In this document: positions 55,071-64,000 of the stretch, piece by piece
How positions within the stretch are numbered: the stretch's first letter is position 1
Layout of the letters: each line of letters starts with the position of its first letter
From: Calliopum simillimum
Lineage: Eukaryota > Arthropoda > Insecta > Diptera > Lauxaniidae
Direction of reading: 5' to 3'
NCBI GenBank assembly: GCA_951812925.1
Contig: OX638369.1
Location: forward strand, 15,591,329 to 15,655,328
DNA length: 64,000 nucleotides
Notes under the pieces: generated by a model
Databases searched by the model: none
Seen by the model: the letters and a program-made list of their open reading frames with translations, nothing else
Told to the model about the DNA's origin: nothing
Position numbers and translations under genes: made by a program

Positions 55071-57505
55071 ATATAATCTCAAAGATCGTGTTCTTGAACT
55101 TTAAGGTTATACATAATAGCTTTGTTTGATGATTGCTCTAGAGTACTCTAGAGCAAGTTAGAGCAGTCAAAAGTGTTCGATGACAGTTTTTTCTGCTCTA
55201 GGTTGCTCTATTCTACTCTGTAAAGTGTTCGATGAGTCTGCTCCAATCTGCTCTTTTTGCTCTTTTCTGCTCTAGATTTTTATGTAGAGCAGGTTGGAGC
55301 AGCAAATTTTCATAAGAAAAAACAAAGCAAAATGAATGTATTTCAAATTTATCGGCAATTTTGATATTTATGTATTATTTTTAACGTAAAAATATGTTAA
55401 TATTTATAAATATTTGCTGATTTTCTCAAAGTTGCTTGAAAGCATTATGCTACTACTGCATGGTACTACTGTTTCAGTCAATAGATTGCAATACATATGC
55501 ATTAATTCTGATCACTATCCATCACCCAAAGGTCATCATGTCCAGGCGCGTCCAAAAAGAAATCCGTTTGCGTTTTATAGGGCAGTTTATAAACAAAACA
55601 GTTTTTTTTAAAAATTATGGTCACAAACGTGGCACTCGGCACTCCCAGGTAGTACATTCTATTTTATGCATGAAATAATTTTTTTGTAGGATTTGCAGAC
55701 ATGACCCCAAATTCTTTCGGAAAAATCTTGAACTCAAAGGCGTGCTTTACAATGAGCGATAAACTACAAAAATGTCACAAACGTGGCGCATCAAAAATGT
55801 CACAAACGTGGCACTTTTTATCAGTCTGCAAAAAACATATTTCGATGTAAAGTTTGAGTATACAGATGTTAAGTTAAAGGCTATTAATTATGTTTTTAAT
55901 ACAAAAATTTTTCTACAGCATCAGAATCCTGAGTTATCCTTGCTCAAAAGTGAAAAAATCACTGTTTTGACACCAACTTAAAGCTATAGAACAAAAGCAA
56001 CAACAAGTGAAATTAATTTTTGTCAATGGATTCTGACAGCCAAATTTATTGTCAACAAGACATAATTTACCGTTTTTCAATTGGATTCCCAGCTTCCGAG
56101 TTATAAGCGTTTAAAGTAAGGACATCTTTCGATAACATACAAAGGATTTTTCGAGACCGAAAAGTTACAAAAAATCAAGTTTTATTATTTTTATCAATAA
56201 TATATTTAATTTCAAAAATTTCGAGACCTTGCAGACCATAATCGCATGAAAAATTACAGTTCTATGCTAGATTTAGTGAATAACCCTACTAAACTACTGC
56301 TTTGCAAATTAACAGAATCAAAATTTCATCTGTTCATTCACTAAATCTACAATAGAGCCTTATTTTTTCATTCGATTTTAGTCTGCAAGGGCTTAAAATT
56401 TTTGTGATAAAATATATTTCTGATAAAAATAATAAAACTTACCATTTTTGTTAATTTTTCGGTCCAGAAAATCCTTTTTGTGTTATTGAGAGGTATCCTT
56501 TTTTTAAAGGCTCATAACTCGGAAACTGGGAATCCAATTGAAAAACGGTAAATTATGTCTAGTTGGTAATAAATTCGGCTATCTGAATCCATTGACAAAA
56601 ATTAATTTAACTTGTTGTTTTTATTAAGTAGATGTCAAAACTGTGATTTTTTCACTTTTGAGCAAGGATATCTAAAGATATTGATGTAATAGAAAAAAAC
56701 CAAGATCGGATTCGTAATTAGGAGATTCTAATCCACCATAAATGGCTATAAAAACAGAGGACAGGAAACCATAGTTGATCTTTAGGGCGGTAGGGTATAA
56801 AAAAAATGGACCACTTGAGACATGACACCATCGCAAAATTAGTCTTGAAGTGTAAATTTGTCATTATATGCAATATATCCGTCATCAAAACGCTTTAAAA
56901 CCATAATTTTTCCATACAGTGGCTAAAATGTCACAAACGTGGCAATTTGGCCACAAACGTGGCAGCAAAATTTCTTAATTTCGACCTCAAAGCCGTAAAT
57001 TCACACTTGTAGTTGATCTACTTAAAAGGTGAGTTTTAAGAGTGTTTTTACACAAGATAGCATGAAGAAACTTGCAAAAATCCAAAAAAATTATCTGCCA
57101 ATTTTACAACTCGAAAAAGCACAGTTATCTAAGAATCACCCATATAATCTCAAAGATCGTGTTCTTGAACTTTAAGGTTATACATAATAGCTTTGTTTGA
57201 TGATTGCTCTAGAGTACTCTAGAGCAAGTTAGAGCAGTCAAAAGTGTTCGATGACAGTTTTTTCTGTTCTAGGTTGCTCTATTCTACTCTGTAAAGTGTT
57301 CGATGAGTCTGCTCCAATCTGCTCTTTTTGCTCTTTTCTGCTCTAGATTTTTATGTAGAGCAGGTTGGAGCAGCAAATTTTCATAAGAAAAAACAAAGCA
57401 AAATGAATGTATTTCAAATTTATCGGCAATTTTGATATTTATGTATTATTTTTAACGTAAAAATATGTTAATATTTATAAATATTTGCTGATTTTCTCAA
57501 AGTTG
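53363..57505. repeat. 2,072-bp recent tandem duplication
   Basis: Unit 1 is 53,363-55,434 and unit 2 is 55,435-57,505. They are nearly identical: I see a G/A change (54,085 against 56,157), a C/T change in the CTGCTCTAGG/CTGTTCTAGG region and one lost T (offset 2,072 becoming 2,071). Unit 1 starts inside element B and ends inside the AGAGCAG MITE. CTTG is shared at both breakpoints and the junction, a 4-bp microhomology. Unit 2 therefore lacks element B's left end and retains its right end. Confidence 0.92.
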
Positions 57506-57643
57506 CTTGTTTTGTGTTTTTTGAAATTTCTGCTCTGCCCTACTCTACTCTAGCCTGCTCTAAAAGTCAAATGACAGTTTTCAAAAGCTGCTCTACTGCT
57601 CTGCTCTACTCTGATCTAAGTTCGTCAAACAAAGCTAATATAT
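57186..57643. mobile_element. MITE with AGCTTTGTTTGA ends and internal AGAGCAG motifs
   Basis: AGCTTTGTTTGATGATTGCT at the left and TCAAACAAAGCT at the right are inverted; AAT flanks both, a possible 3-bp target duplication. Internally TCTAGAGTACTCTAGAGCAA and several TGCTCTA/TAGAGCA motifs form palindromes. A left-hand partial copy is at 55,115-55,434, cut by the tandem duplication. It has no coding capacity; a Harbinger-type origin is possible. Confidence 0.6.
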
Positions 57644-57827
57644 AAAATCATACGAGGATCATTTTTTATTTTGTGAATTCTGCATCATAGTACCTTTCAC
57701 ATAAAAATATATCGAAATTCGGTGAAATAGTTAGCTGTTTAACGTTTTGTAAGGGATTTCTTACTTCTTTATGCGATTTTTTTAATTGTTTATTAAAAAT
57801 TTTATATAAACACCATGTACTGGTGCT

Positions 57828-58573
57828 AAAATTCTCCATCCTCTGCTCACCAAAATCTGGAGAGAAGAGCGTTTGCCAGAAGATTGGCTACATGGCATGT
57901 TAGTCCAACTGCCGAAAAAAGGTGACCTAAGCGAGTGCCAAAACTATAGAGGCATTACCTTGCTCTCAGTACCATCAAAAGTATTGACGAAAGTGCTTCT
58001 GAACAGGGTAAACGAAAAACTTGATTCGGCCATTCGCAAGCAGCAAGCAGGATTCCGGCGAAACCGATCATGCGTGGATCAAATCAACACCCTCAGAATA
58101 ATTGTCAAACAATCATGCAAGTGGCGTGCTGCACTTCAACTTGTCTTCGTAGACTATAGCACTGCCTTCGACAGTGTCTCCCTAGAAAACATCTGGGTTT
58201 CACTGCAACGAAGAGGTATTGCCGCAAAGGCCATATACTAAAGATTTGGTGGCCTCGCACTACATCGAACGCCGAGCTACATCAAAAATGCAATCAGAGG
58301 GCTATAGCAAACGAGGTCAAGCTGCGCAAATGGGGATGGATTAGTCACACTCTCCGGAAACCACACAGCGAAGTTTGTCGCCAGGCTCTTGAGTGGAATC
58401 CACAAGGCAGTAGAGGACGTGGTAGACCCAAAACCAACTGGAAAGGTCGCTGGAAAAGGAAATCGAAGAATCGGGAAAGTCGTGGCAAGAGATCAAAGTC
58501 ATCGCAAGGGATCGCGACGAATGGAGATGTTTCATATTGGCCCTATGCTCCTCCTAGGAGTTAAAGGAGAATA
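57828..58573 (+). pseudogene. LINE copy 2 with internal deletion
   Basis: Begins in the RT at LPEDWLHGMLVQLPKKGDLS and runs through QQAGFRRNRSCVDQINTLR and FVDYSTAFDSVSLENIWVS to KAIY-stop (58,241). It then jumps straight to the C-terminal segment (CGLALHY-region frame, RKWGWISHTLRKPHSEV, SRGRGRPKTNW). Compared with copy 1 about 650 bp are missing, from about 34,587 to 35,238, including the catalytic YADD. Both copies end after CTCCTAGGAGTTAAAGGAGA, which marks the 3' end. Dead copy. Confidence 0.85.
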
Positions 58574-58843
58574 CATGTACCCGTGGAAAAGTGGGCGTAG
58601 TCGGGCACGTCTACTTTTTAAACAAAAGTTGTGCTAAATTGAAAGTCCTTCTATCATGCTGATGAACAAAATAAAAATTTTGATTTATAAAAAGAAGAGC
58701 GGAAACGGGCTAATTATAAAAATTACACCAGGTGGACTGCCCTCTTCACAGAATTCCTAAAATAACTTCCAATTCCAGGATAATTAAAAATTTTTCCAAT
58801 TAGGTAGATTTTTGCGTTTGCCCGATTTCTGTTGTTGTACTGT

Positions 58844-59261
58844 TTAAATCAATGTGTATTTAATTAATAATTTTAAGGAAATGTCTATACGGGGCGTTCC
58901 GCGTACGCGAAAACTCCTCTCTCTCTCTTAATTTACTCAATTAGCGTACGCGAAATCCAGTGAAGTTTTTTCCCCCGGGGAACTTGATTAATTTATGTAC
59001 TGATCCGCGGCCGAAGGCCGCCGCGAAGCCGGTGTTGGATGTCTGACGGGTTTAAATCCTGAGCTGCGGCCGCAGGCCGCCCACTTACCCCTACTTTTAT
59101 GTAAAATTACTGTTGTAACGAAAATGCGTCCCGGGGGAAAAAACTTCACTGGATTTCGCGTACGCTAATTGAGTAAATTGAGAGAGGGAGAGGAGCTTTC
59201 GCGTACGCGGGCCGCCCCGTATAGACAGACTCTTAAATCAATGTGTATTTAATTAATAATT
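58844..59261. mobile_element. GC-rich palindromic MITE between 29-bp direct repeats
   Basis: Arms 58,883-58,980 and about 59,133-59,227 are inverted copies (GTCTATACGGGGCG, CGCGTACGCGAAA, CTCAATTAGCGTACGCGAAA, ATCCAGTGAAGTTTTTTCCC). The centre has CGCGGCCGAAGGCCGCCGCG. The whole lies between two identical 29-bp copies starting TTAAATCAATGTGTATTTAA (58,844-58,872 and 59,233-59,261). Its high GC content contrasts sharply with the surroundings. No gene inside. Confidence 0.7.
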
Positions 59262-59689
59262 CTGCTCAGCATATGTTTATTTTTGTGCCACTTCACTTCA
59301 CCTACGTTGTTTTGCTCCAGCAACCAAAACCAGGACAGATTTTTTCCTTTTTATTACTTTATTTAGTATTCAATTCTAGATTCTATACTTGTGGTGTTTA
59401 GTCTTAATTTTTTAATTATTTTAGCAACATTTATTTCTCTAAAAATACAAACAATTGAAGATTTTTCGGCTTTTCTGGAGTAAATATAGGCAGAATTTTT
59501 GATTTTGACGTTTCTTTGCATCCTAATTTTCAAATTTTTACACCACCCCATGAGGTACGCTAGTTGGTGGATAACTTTTTGATAATACCCATTTACAAAA
59601 AAGGACACAAAGCAGTCATGGGGGTCGATTCTGGTTCAGTGAAACTGTAAGTGTAAAAAAAATTATCACTTGAGATTTAGACAGGTAGA

Positions 59690-59935
59690 CTAACCGATGA
59701 TGAATACCACCTCCGAAACAACGAGGAACTGGAGTGACTCAGTGAAAATACGAATGTTATAAGACACAGAAAAGCCCACATTCTCAGTTGGCTGGGGCAT
59801 AAATTAGAATGCCCAGAAAACGATTAACCCACCAAGTTTTAACCTTCAACCTATTGGGGAGCAAAAAAGAAACAACCGAGAAACCAATGGCTAGAGGGTG
59901 TACAAGAAGACCTTAAAAATTTGCTATCGGTTATA
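59690..59935 (+). pseudogene. C-terminal scrap of a second LINE family
   Basis: Frames read NVIRHRKAHILSWLGHKLEC, then (after breaks) KKKQPRNQWLEGVQEDLKNL. This resembles the RxxWxGHxxRM ... GRPRTRWxDxVxEDL tail found after the reverse transcriptase of many insect non-LTR elements. It carries stops and frameshifts and no upstream RT. Confidence 0.55.
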
Positions 59936-60242
59936 ATCCAATTCCTAAAATATAATTTTATTGTGGTGTTATTTATTGAAAAGCTGAACACCTGAAATTG
60001 GATTTAGTTCCGATTCCGATCGAAATACGATTTCAGAAAAGTAGTGTTTAAGGAAAGCTAATGGTTTAGCCTGCTTCCACCGGATATTAATTTTTAGGTT
60101 TATTGCCTGTTTCCACCGGAGATTAATTTTGGAATTTACGGTAATTTTCAGATTTAGTGAAAACAGGCTAGACGGCAATTTTCGAATAAAGTTGACGTTA
60201 AATGCATGATGAATGAGGTGAGTTCCGGCTTAATCTCATTTT

Positions 60243-60383
60243 TAGTGCTGGTTCACACGACAAACTAAATTATCGGGCGATAGTACAATTTATAGACAAG
60301 CAGAGGGACCTCTACCCACCGCTTGCCTACAAAAAGTACTATCTATCGCCTGACAATTTAGTTTGTCGTGTGAACCAGCACTA
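60243..60383. mobile_element. 141-bp hairpin MITE (TAGTGCTGGTTCACACGAC)
   Basis: TAGTGCTGGTTCACACGACA with AACTAAATTATCGGGCGATA is mirrored by TATCGCCTGACAATTTAGTT and TGTCGTGTGAACCAGCACTA. The arms are almost perfect for over 40 bp. TTA precedes and TAA follows the GTGCTGG core. Confidence 0.8.
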
Positions 60384-60499
60384 AGTTGTTATAGGCCCCT
60401 TAGCTAACGAATCTAACGCGGCCCGCCACGGCCAGCTTGCGGCTTTCCAGAGTAGGTTCCCAACCCACCGCGTTAGACCGAGGGGTTAACAATAAATAC

Positions 60500-62760
60500 C
60501 ACTTCTGGTTCCCACCAAAAGTGTATTTGAAAACTCAAAAAAAAAACGTCGAACTCAAAAATAATCTATCTCCAAAAAAACTGCGATATTAAACCAAAAA
60601 AAAACCTGACTCTCATAAAGGAACATTATTGAAACCGCCACCATAAACAAGGGGAGTTGATTTTGTTTCCCCGCACACCCACCCTACCTGTGCCGTCAAT
60701 ACCATGTACCTCAACGACACCCACAAACAATCTTCATTCACCAATATACCAATTCACTTACCCATCACCGGCCATTATCCCACCCTCTCTCCAAAAGATT
60801 TACCACGACATCTTCATCTTCATTTTTGATTCAATACATTTATTCGAAACCTTACCATACAAAATTTTAGCCTAGACCAGACTTTAAAAAAACCAACCAA
60901 TTAGGTACATCAACTTATGAAATCCAAAATGAAAAATGTATATGTAAAATAAAAAACCATGCAAATAAATATATAAAAACAATATGCATAAATATTATAA
61001 ATATTAGATTTGATATAAAAAAAACAGTATTTTAAAAAAAAACTAAAACGAATATGTTTTATCTATCGCTAAAATCTTTCGGTAACCAAACCATAAATAT
61101 CAAAAAAAAAATTACCCCTACATTCCTAAATGAGCTCGCTTAGAAACTTGCTATCACGAATAAATATTTTTTTAAACCTCCCCTTTTTTAATTTGTCAGC
61201 AATAGATAAATATCCTTACAAAAATTACATATAAAAAAAAATCATGCACAAACAAAAAATTAAATAAAAAACTTAAAAGCTACAAATTTATAAATTAAAA
61301 TACTTTTTCCCCACTGTCCCACGAACGACCCAATTTCTCTCCTCTTTACTTTCAACTCTTTTTATGGGCGTCTACACTCCGGATAAAATATTCCTAGCAG
61401 TGCTTGCTAGTGCCATCCATGGTCCTCATTTCCTGCATCAGCCACACTATGCAAAAAAAAACAAACACTTGATGTAAAAAACTTCTAGCACTTTCGCCTA
61501 AGCCAACAATATTGTAAAAAGGAAACTAAAACACTTACATTTTCTTTAAATCACTCTGGACAACTTTCATCAAAAAGAACCAAAGGTGAAACCGTCAGCG
61601 AGGAATCTCTCCTAAATCTCCTACGATTAAGTTATACTTAAAAATTAAGAAAAAAAACTAAAATTAACACGAATTCACCAAAAACATCACTTCAAGTATT
61701 GCTTACTTAAAATTTTACTGCTAAATCTTCCTCAAAACTGGAACTACCTCTTGGTTGGAACACGGGCACTTATTTTTCCAAAAATGATTTTGTTGGGCTA
61801 ATCTTTATTAGCTAACTTAGCACTGTCTTTAAAACTTTTAAAACCTACTTTCACTTTTTAGAGCGCTTAAAAACCGGCACAACTTAATTTGGACATGAGG
61901 ACTGTACAACTAAATTTTTGCGCTAAAACAATTAGTTGCTAAGCCTGTTCATTTTCAAATTTTCTATTACATAAGGAAAACAGTTTTTGACCTGCCCTTA
62001 TATATACGAACTAACATAAATCACGAAGACCTAACATTTTAACCTTTTCCCCTACTTAACACTAATACATTATACTATTGTAATTTATAAATGACTCACA
62101 CTAAACTTTTCTTGCATCTCAACAAAATCCCCTAAACGAGCCAACAATCCGTGTACATGCTATGTTGCAAAAAAAAACTTTGTTACCCTATTTCTAACAA
62201 CCATCATGCACAATAAAACATTTGGTTCTTGTCCCGGCTGTGGAACTAAATTTCCCCACGTACCGATTGAATCGGTCTGATTCCGACATTTGACATTTCT
62301 AATTGATGGCTGACACGAGCACGCACCAAAATTTTGCGTACTAATTAGAAACTTAAAAAAAAACTAATAATTAAAGGACAAGTTCCTATTAAACTGCAAA
62401 TTCATGAACAATAAAACCAAGGAAACATAAGGATATATATAAGACAACAAACAAATCTAAAAAAAAACGTAAAGTAAGAAAAAAAACACATGTGCGGCAG
62501 TAGCGCTCCGCCCCGAAAAACCAATAACTTCTGGAACAAAGGGACGAATAGAAATTAAACTAAGAAAAAACCAAAATAAAAATCATCTAAATTATTTAAC
62601 AAAAGGGTTCTCACTGAAACAAACAAAAAATGCTAAAAATTGGTTTAAAAAAAAATAATGCCAGTGTGGCAGCCGAGCACTCTGCCAACCCCCCATTCGG
62701 AAATAAAGCCACATTCCATATCAGGCTCATTCACCTGCAACAAAACACTGCACTAACCAG
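60500..62760. other. strongly G-poor, A/C-rich stretch, probably part of an LTR retroelement
   Basis: The plus strand is dominated by A, C and T with very few G, unlike the rest of the window. The reverse strand is correspondingly C-poor. It lies downstream of the integrase frame at 63,363-64,000 (reverse strand), where the 3' non-coding region and LTR of that element would fall. I found no confident LTR borders. An open frame at 60,657-60,875 reflects composition, not a gene. Confidence 0.3.
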
Positions 62761-63362
62761 AATTTCCAATGGGTAACCCGCAGTTAGAGTAGTGTGCAAA
62801 AAATTGATATGTACTGGTTTTATGCGAGAAAAAGGAATTAACATCTTTACGCTTGGAAGCGCCCCAACGTAGGCCACCGCCCACACCCTGAGATGACGAA
62901 TCTCATGCTGACAGTTGAGTTAGCCGGGCAACAAATTCTGGCTGATTTTCAGTAGCTTCATTGCATCATTCATATTTATATTTTTCTTCCAGATTCTCAT
63001 TGATGATACTATCTCTGCTTGCTGCTATTTCGCCTGCAACTTCAACAAGAGCTATGACGGGAAGTATACATTTTGATTAATCCATCGAATCCGATACTTT
63101 GTTTCAGTTTTTTTTTTTTCTTTGCTTATTTTCAGGTACTTTAATCACAGGATCACAGAATATATTGCACGCATGTTTCTATTCGATTGCAGAAGACTTA
63201 ACTACACATAAATACGACACTTATCTTAATTCAACGGTGGTAAATATTGCACATAATTTCAATCGTAATTTTCCAATAATCAGATCCTTAAATCTAATAT
63301 TGCACAGTGTAGTCATTTGCACATCTTATAATATTGCTTCTGCCCCATCAAATATCAATTAC

Positions 63363-64000
63363 TTATTGCTTCATATCTTTTGCGTGAAATACTCCTAACG
63401 CTTTCCCTGCGAGCGTTTCCAGCTCATACATATTGTTCCCAATTGGCCTTACAATTCTACACTTGGAGAATTTTTTGCAAAACTTTGCATTTACATTTTT
63501 CGGAAAGTTGCTTAGTGTGAAGTTGCGTTTAAAAATTTCTTGGCCCGGTAAAAATTGAATGTCGCGGCTACGTTTGTTGTAATATTTGGCACTCCTTTCA
63601 TATGCTTTGTGAATGTTCTGCTTAACTTTGTCCCGGATCAGTTGTATTTTGTCTGTATTATTTAAAATCATCAAATCTTGATCATCCAACGAATTTAACT
63701 TTCTTGCCAGTTGGTAGTCTGCACCACTGCTAAACATTTGATGACCAAATAAAGCTAAAAATGGAGTAACTCCTGTCGCTGTATGCACCGAGCTGCGCAA
63801 TGCACACTCAATCTCTGATAGATAGAGATCCCAATCACGGTGATCCTCTTTCATATACGCGCGAATCGCATTCAAAACAGATTGATTAACCCGTTCTGCT
63901 GCATTTGATTGCGGGGCATAGTAGGCAGTTTTTATGTGCTTTATCTTATACAGGTCCACCTTCTTACAAAATTCTCTGCCTGTAAACTGCTTCCCATTGT
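63363..64000 (-). CDS. LTR retrotransposon integrase, C-terminal part (5' end off window)
   Basis: The reverse strand enters from the window edge with NGKQFTG, the segment that follows the second catalytic Asp of the integrase core (the Asp codon is cut by the edge). YYAPQSNAAERVNQSVLNAI follows, holding the catalytic Glu of the DDE triad, then HTATGVTPFLALFGHQM and a C-terminal region with FLPGQEIFKRNFTLSNFP and GNNMYELETLAGKALGVFHA, typical of Ty3/gypsy-type polyproteins. The frame is uninterrupted for 212 codons up to its stop at 63,363, so this copy may be fairly young. The rest of the polyprotein lies beyond 64,000. Confidence 0.85.
   Translation of the reverse strand, partial: NGKQFTGREFCKKVDLYKIKHIKTAYYAPQSNAAERVNQSVLNAIRAYMKEDHRDWDLYLSEIECALRSSVHTATGVTPFLALFGHQMFSSGADYQLARKLNSLDDQDLMILNNTDKIQLIRDKVKQNIHKAYERSAKYYNKRSRDIQFLPGQEIFKRNFTLSNFPKNVNAKFCKKFSKCRIVRPIGNNMYELETLAGKALGVFHAKDMKQ

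Noticed and set aside
53700..55981. Two identical 69-residue frames at 53,700-53,909 and 55,772-55,981
   Set aside because: Identity comes from the tandem DNA duplication. They lie in a non-autonomous element, overlap its motif array and show no recognisable domain.
60657..60875. Pro/Ser/Thr-rich 72-codon frame in the G-poor region
   Set aside because: Explained by base composition; no start context or homology recognised.

Overview
This is an arthropod nuclear window, almost certainly from a higher (schizophoran) fly. It is AT-rich, has GT..AG introns from about 60 bp to 7.5 kb, and carries three Drosophila-like genes separated by very dense transposon debris. The 5' end of the collagen gene and the 5' part of an LTR retroelement run off the window.

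Genes. (1) 10.6-16.9 kb, plus strand: eight exons encoding 1,790 residues of a type IV collagen, best matched to viking (collagen alpha-2(IV)). It has a long interrupted Gly-X-Y region, a complete 12-cysteine NC1 domain and a basic/aromatic C-terminal tail. (2) 25.8-26.6 kb, plus: an unrecognised 266-residue reading frame with an N-terminal hydrophobic segment, a Cys/His cluster and poly-Q/N/S tracts. (3) 29.6-37.9 kb, plus: a two-exon SPRY + SOCS-box protein of the SPSB3 type, split by a 7.5-kb intron full of mobile elements. (4) 46.3-40.7 kb, minus: a three-exon, 337-residue CREC-family EF-hand protein, matching supercoiling factor (scf). The collagen acts in basement membrane, SPSB3 would be a Cullin-RING ligase adaptor, and the CREC protein is secretory-pathway/ER. 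Nothing suggests they form one pathway.

Mobile DNA. 1-10.6 kb: inverted-repeat elements, a mariner remnant with long inverted arms carrying two MITE hairpins, and a tandem array. 17.4-25.8 kb: a foldback element, then a 4,155-bp Transib (RAG1-related) element with RSS-like CACAGTGG ends and a TGGCG target duplication, itself carrying a nested 1.8-kb element. 26.6-29.2 kb: a pogo-like element. 30-37.7 kb (SPSB3 intron): a foldback palindrome, an 862-bp element, a Tc1 scrap, a 5'-truncated LINE and a tandem repeat. 38-52.9 kb: MITEs, a mariner remnant, a tRNA-like sequence, and a foldback element split by a 1,574-bp hAT element with a perfect 8-bp target duplication. 53-57.5 kb: a 2.1-kb element mostly doubled by a recent tandem duplication. 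57.8-64 kb: an internally deleted LINE copy, a GC-rich MITE, a LINE 3' scrap and the end of an LTR-retroelement integrase.

Most novel candidate. Three otherwise different elements (21,159-22,986; 31,462-32,323; 52,970-55,070) share one architecture. Each has short inverted ends starting GG and containing ATTC or TTTC/TTCC, a 4-bp target duplication (TTAT, GAAT, ATAT), no transposase, and four to six same-orientation copies of an element-specific 13-16-bp motif with a C/G-rich core. They look like one non-autonomous DNA transposon group; a 4-bp-TSD superfamily such as Sola is a hypothesis only.
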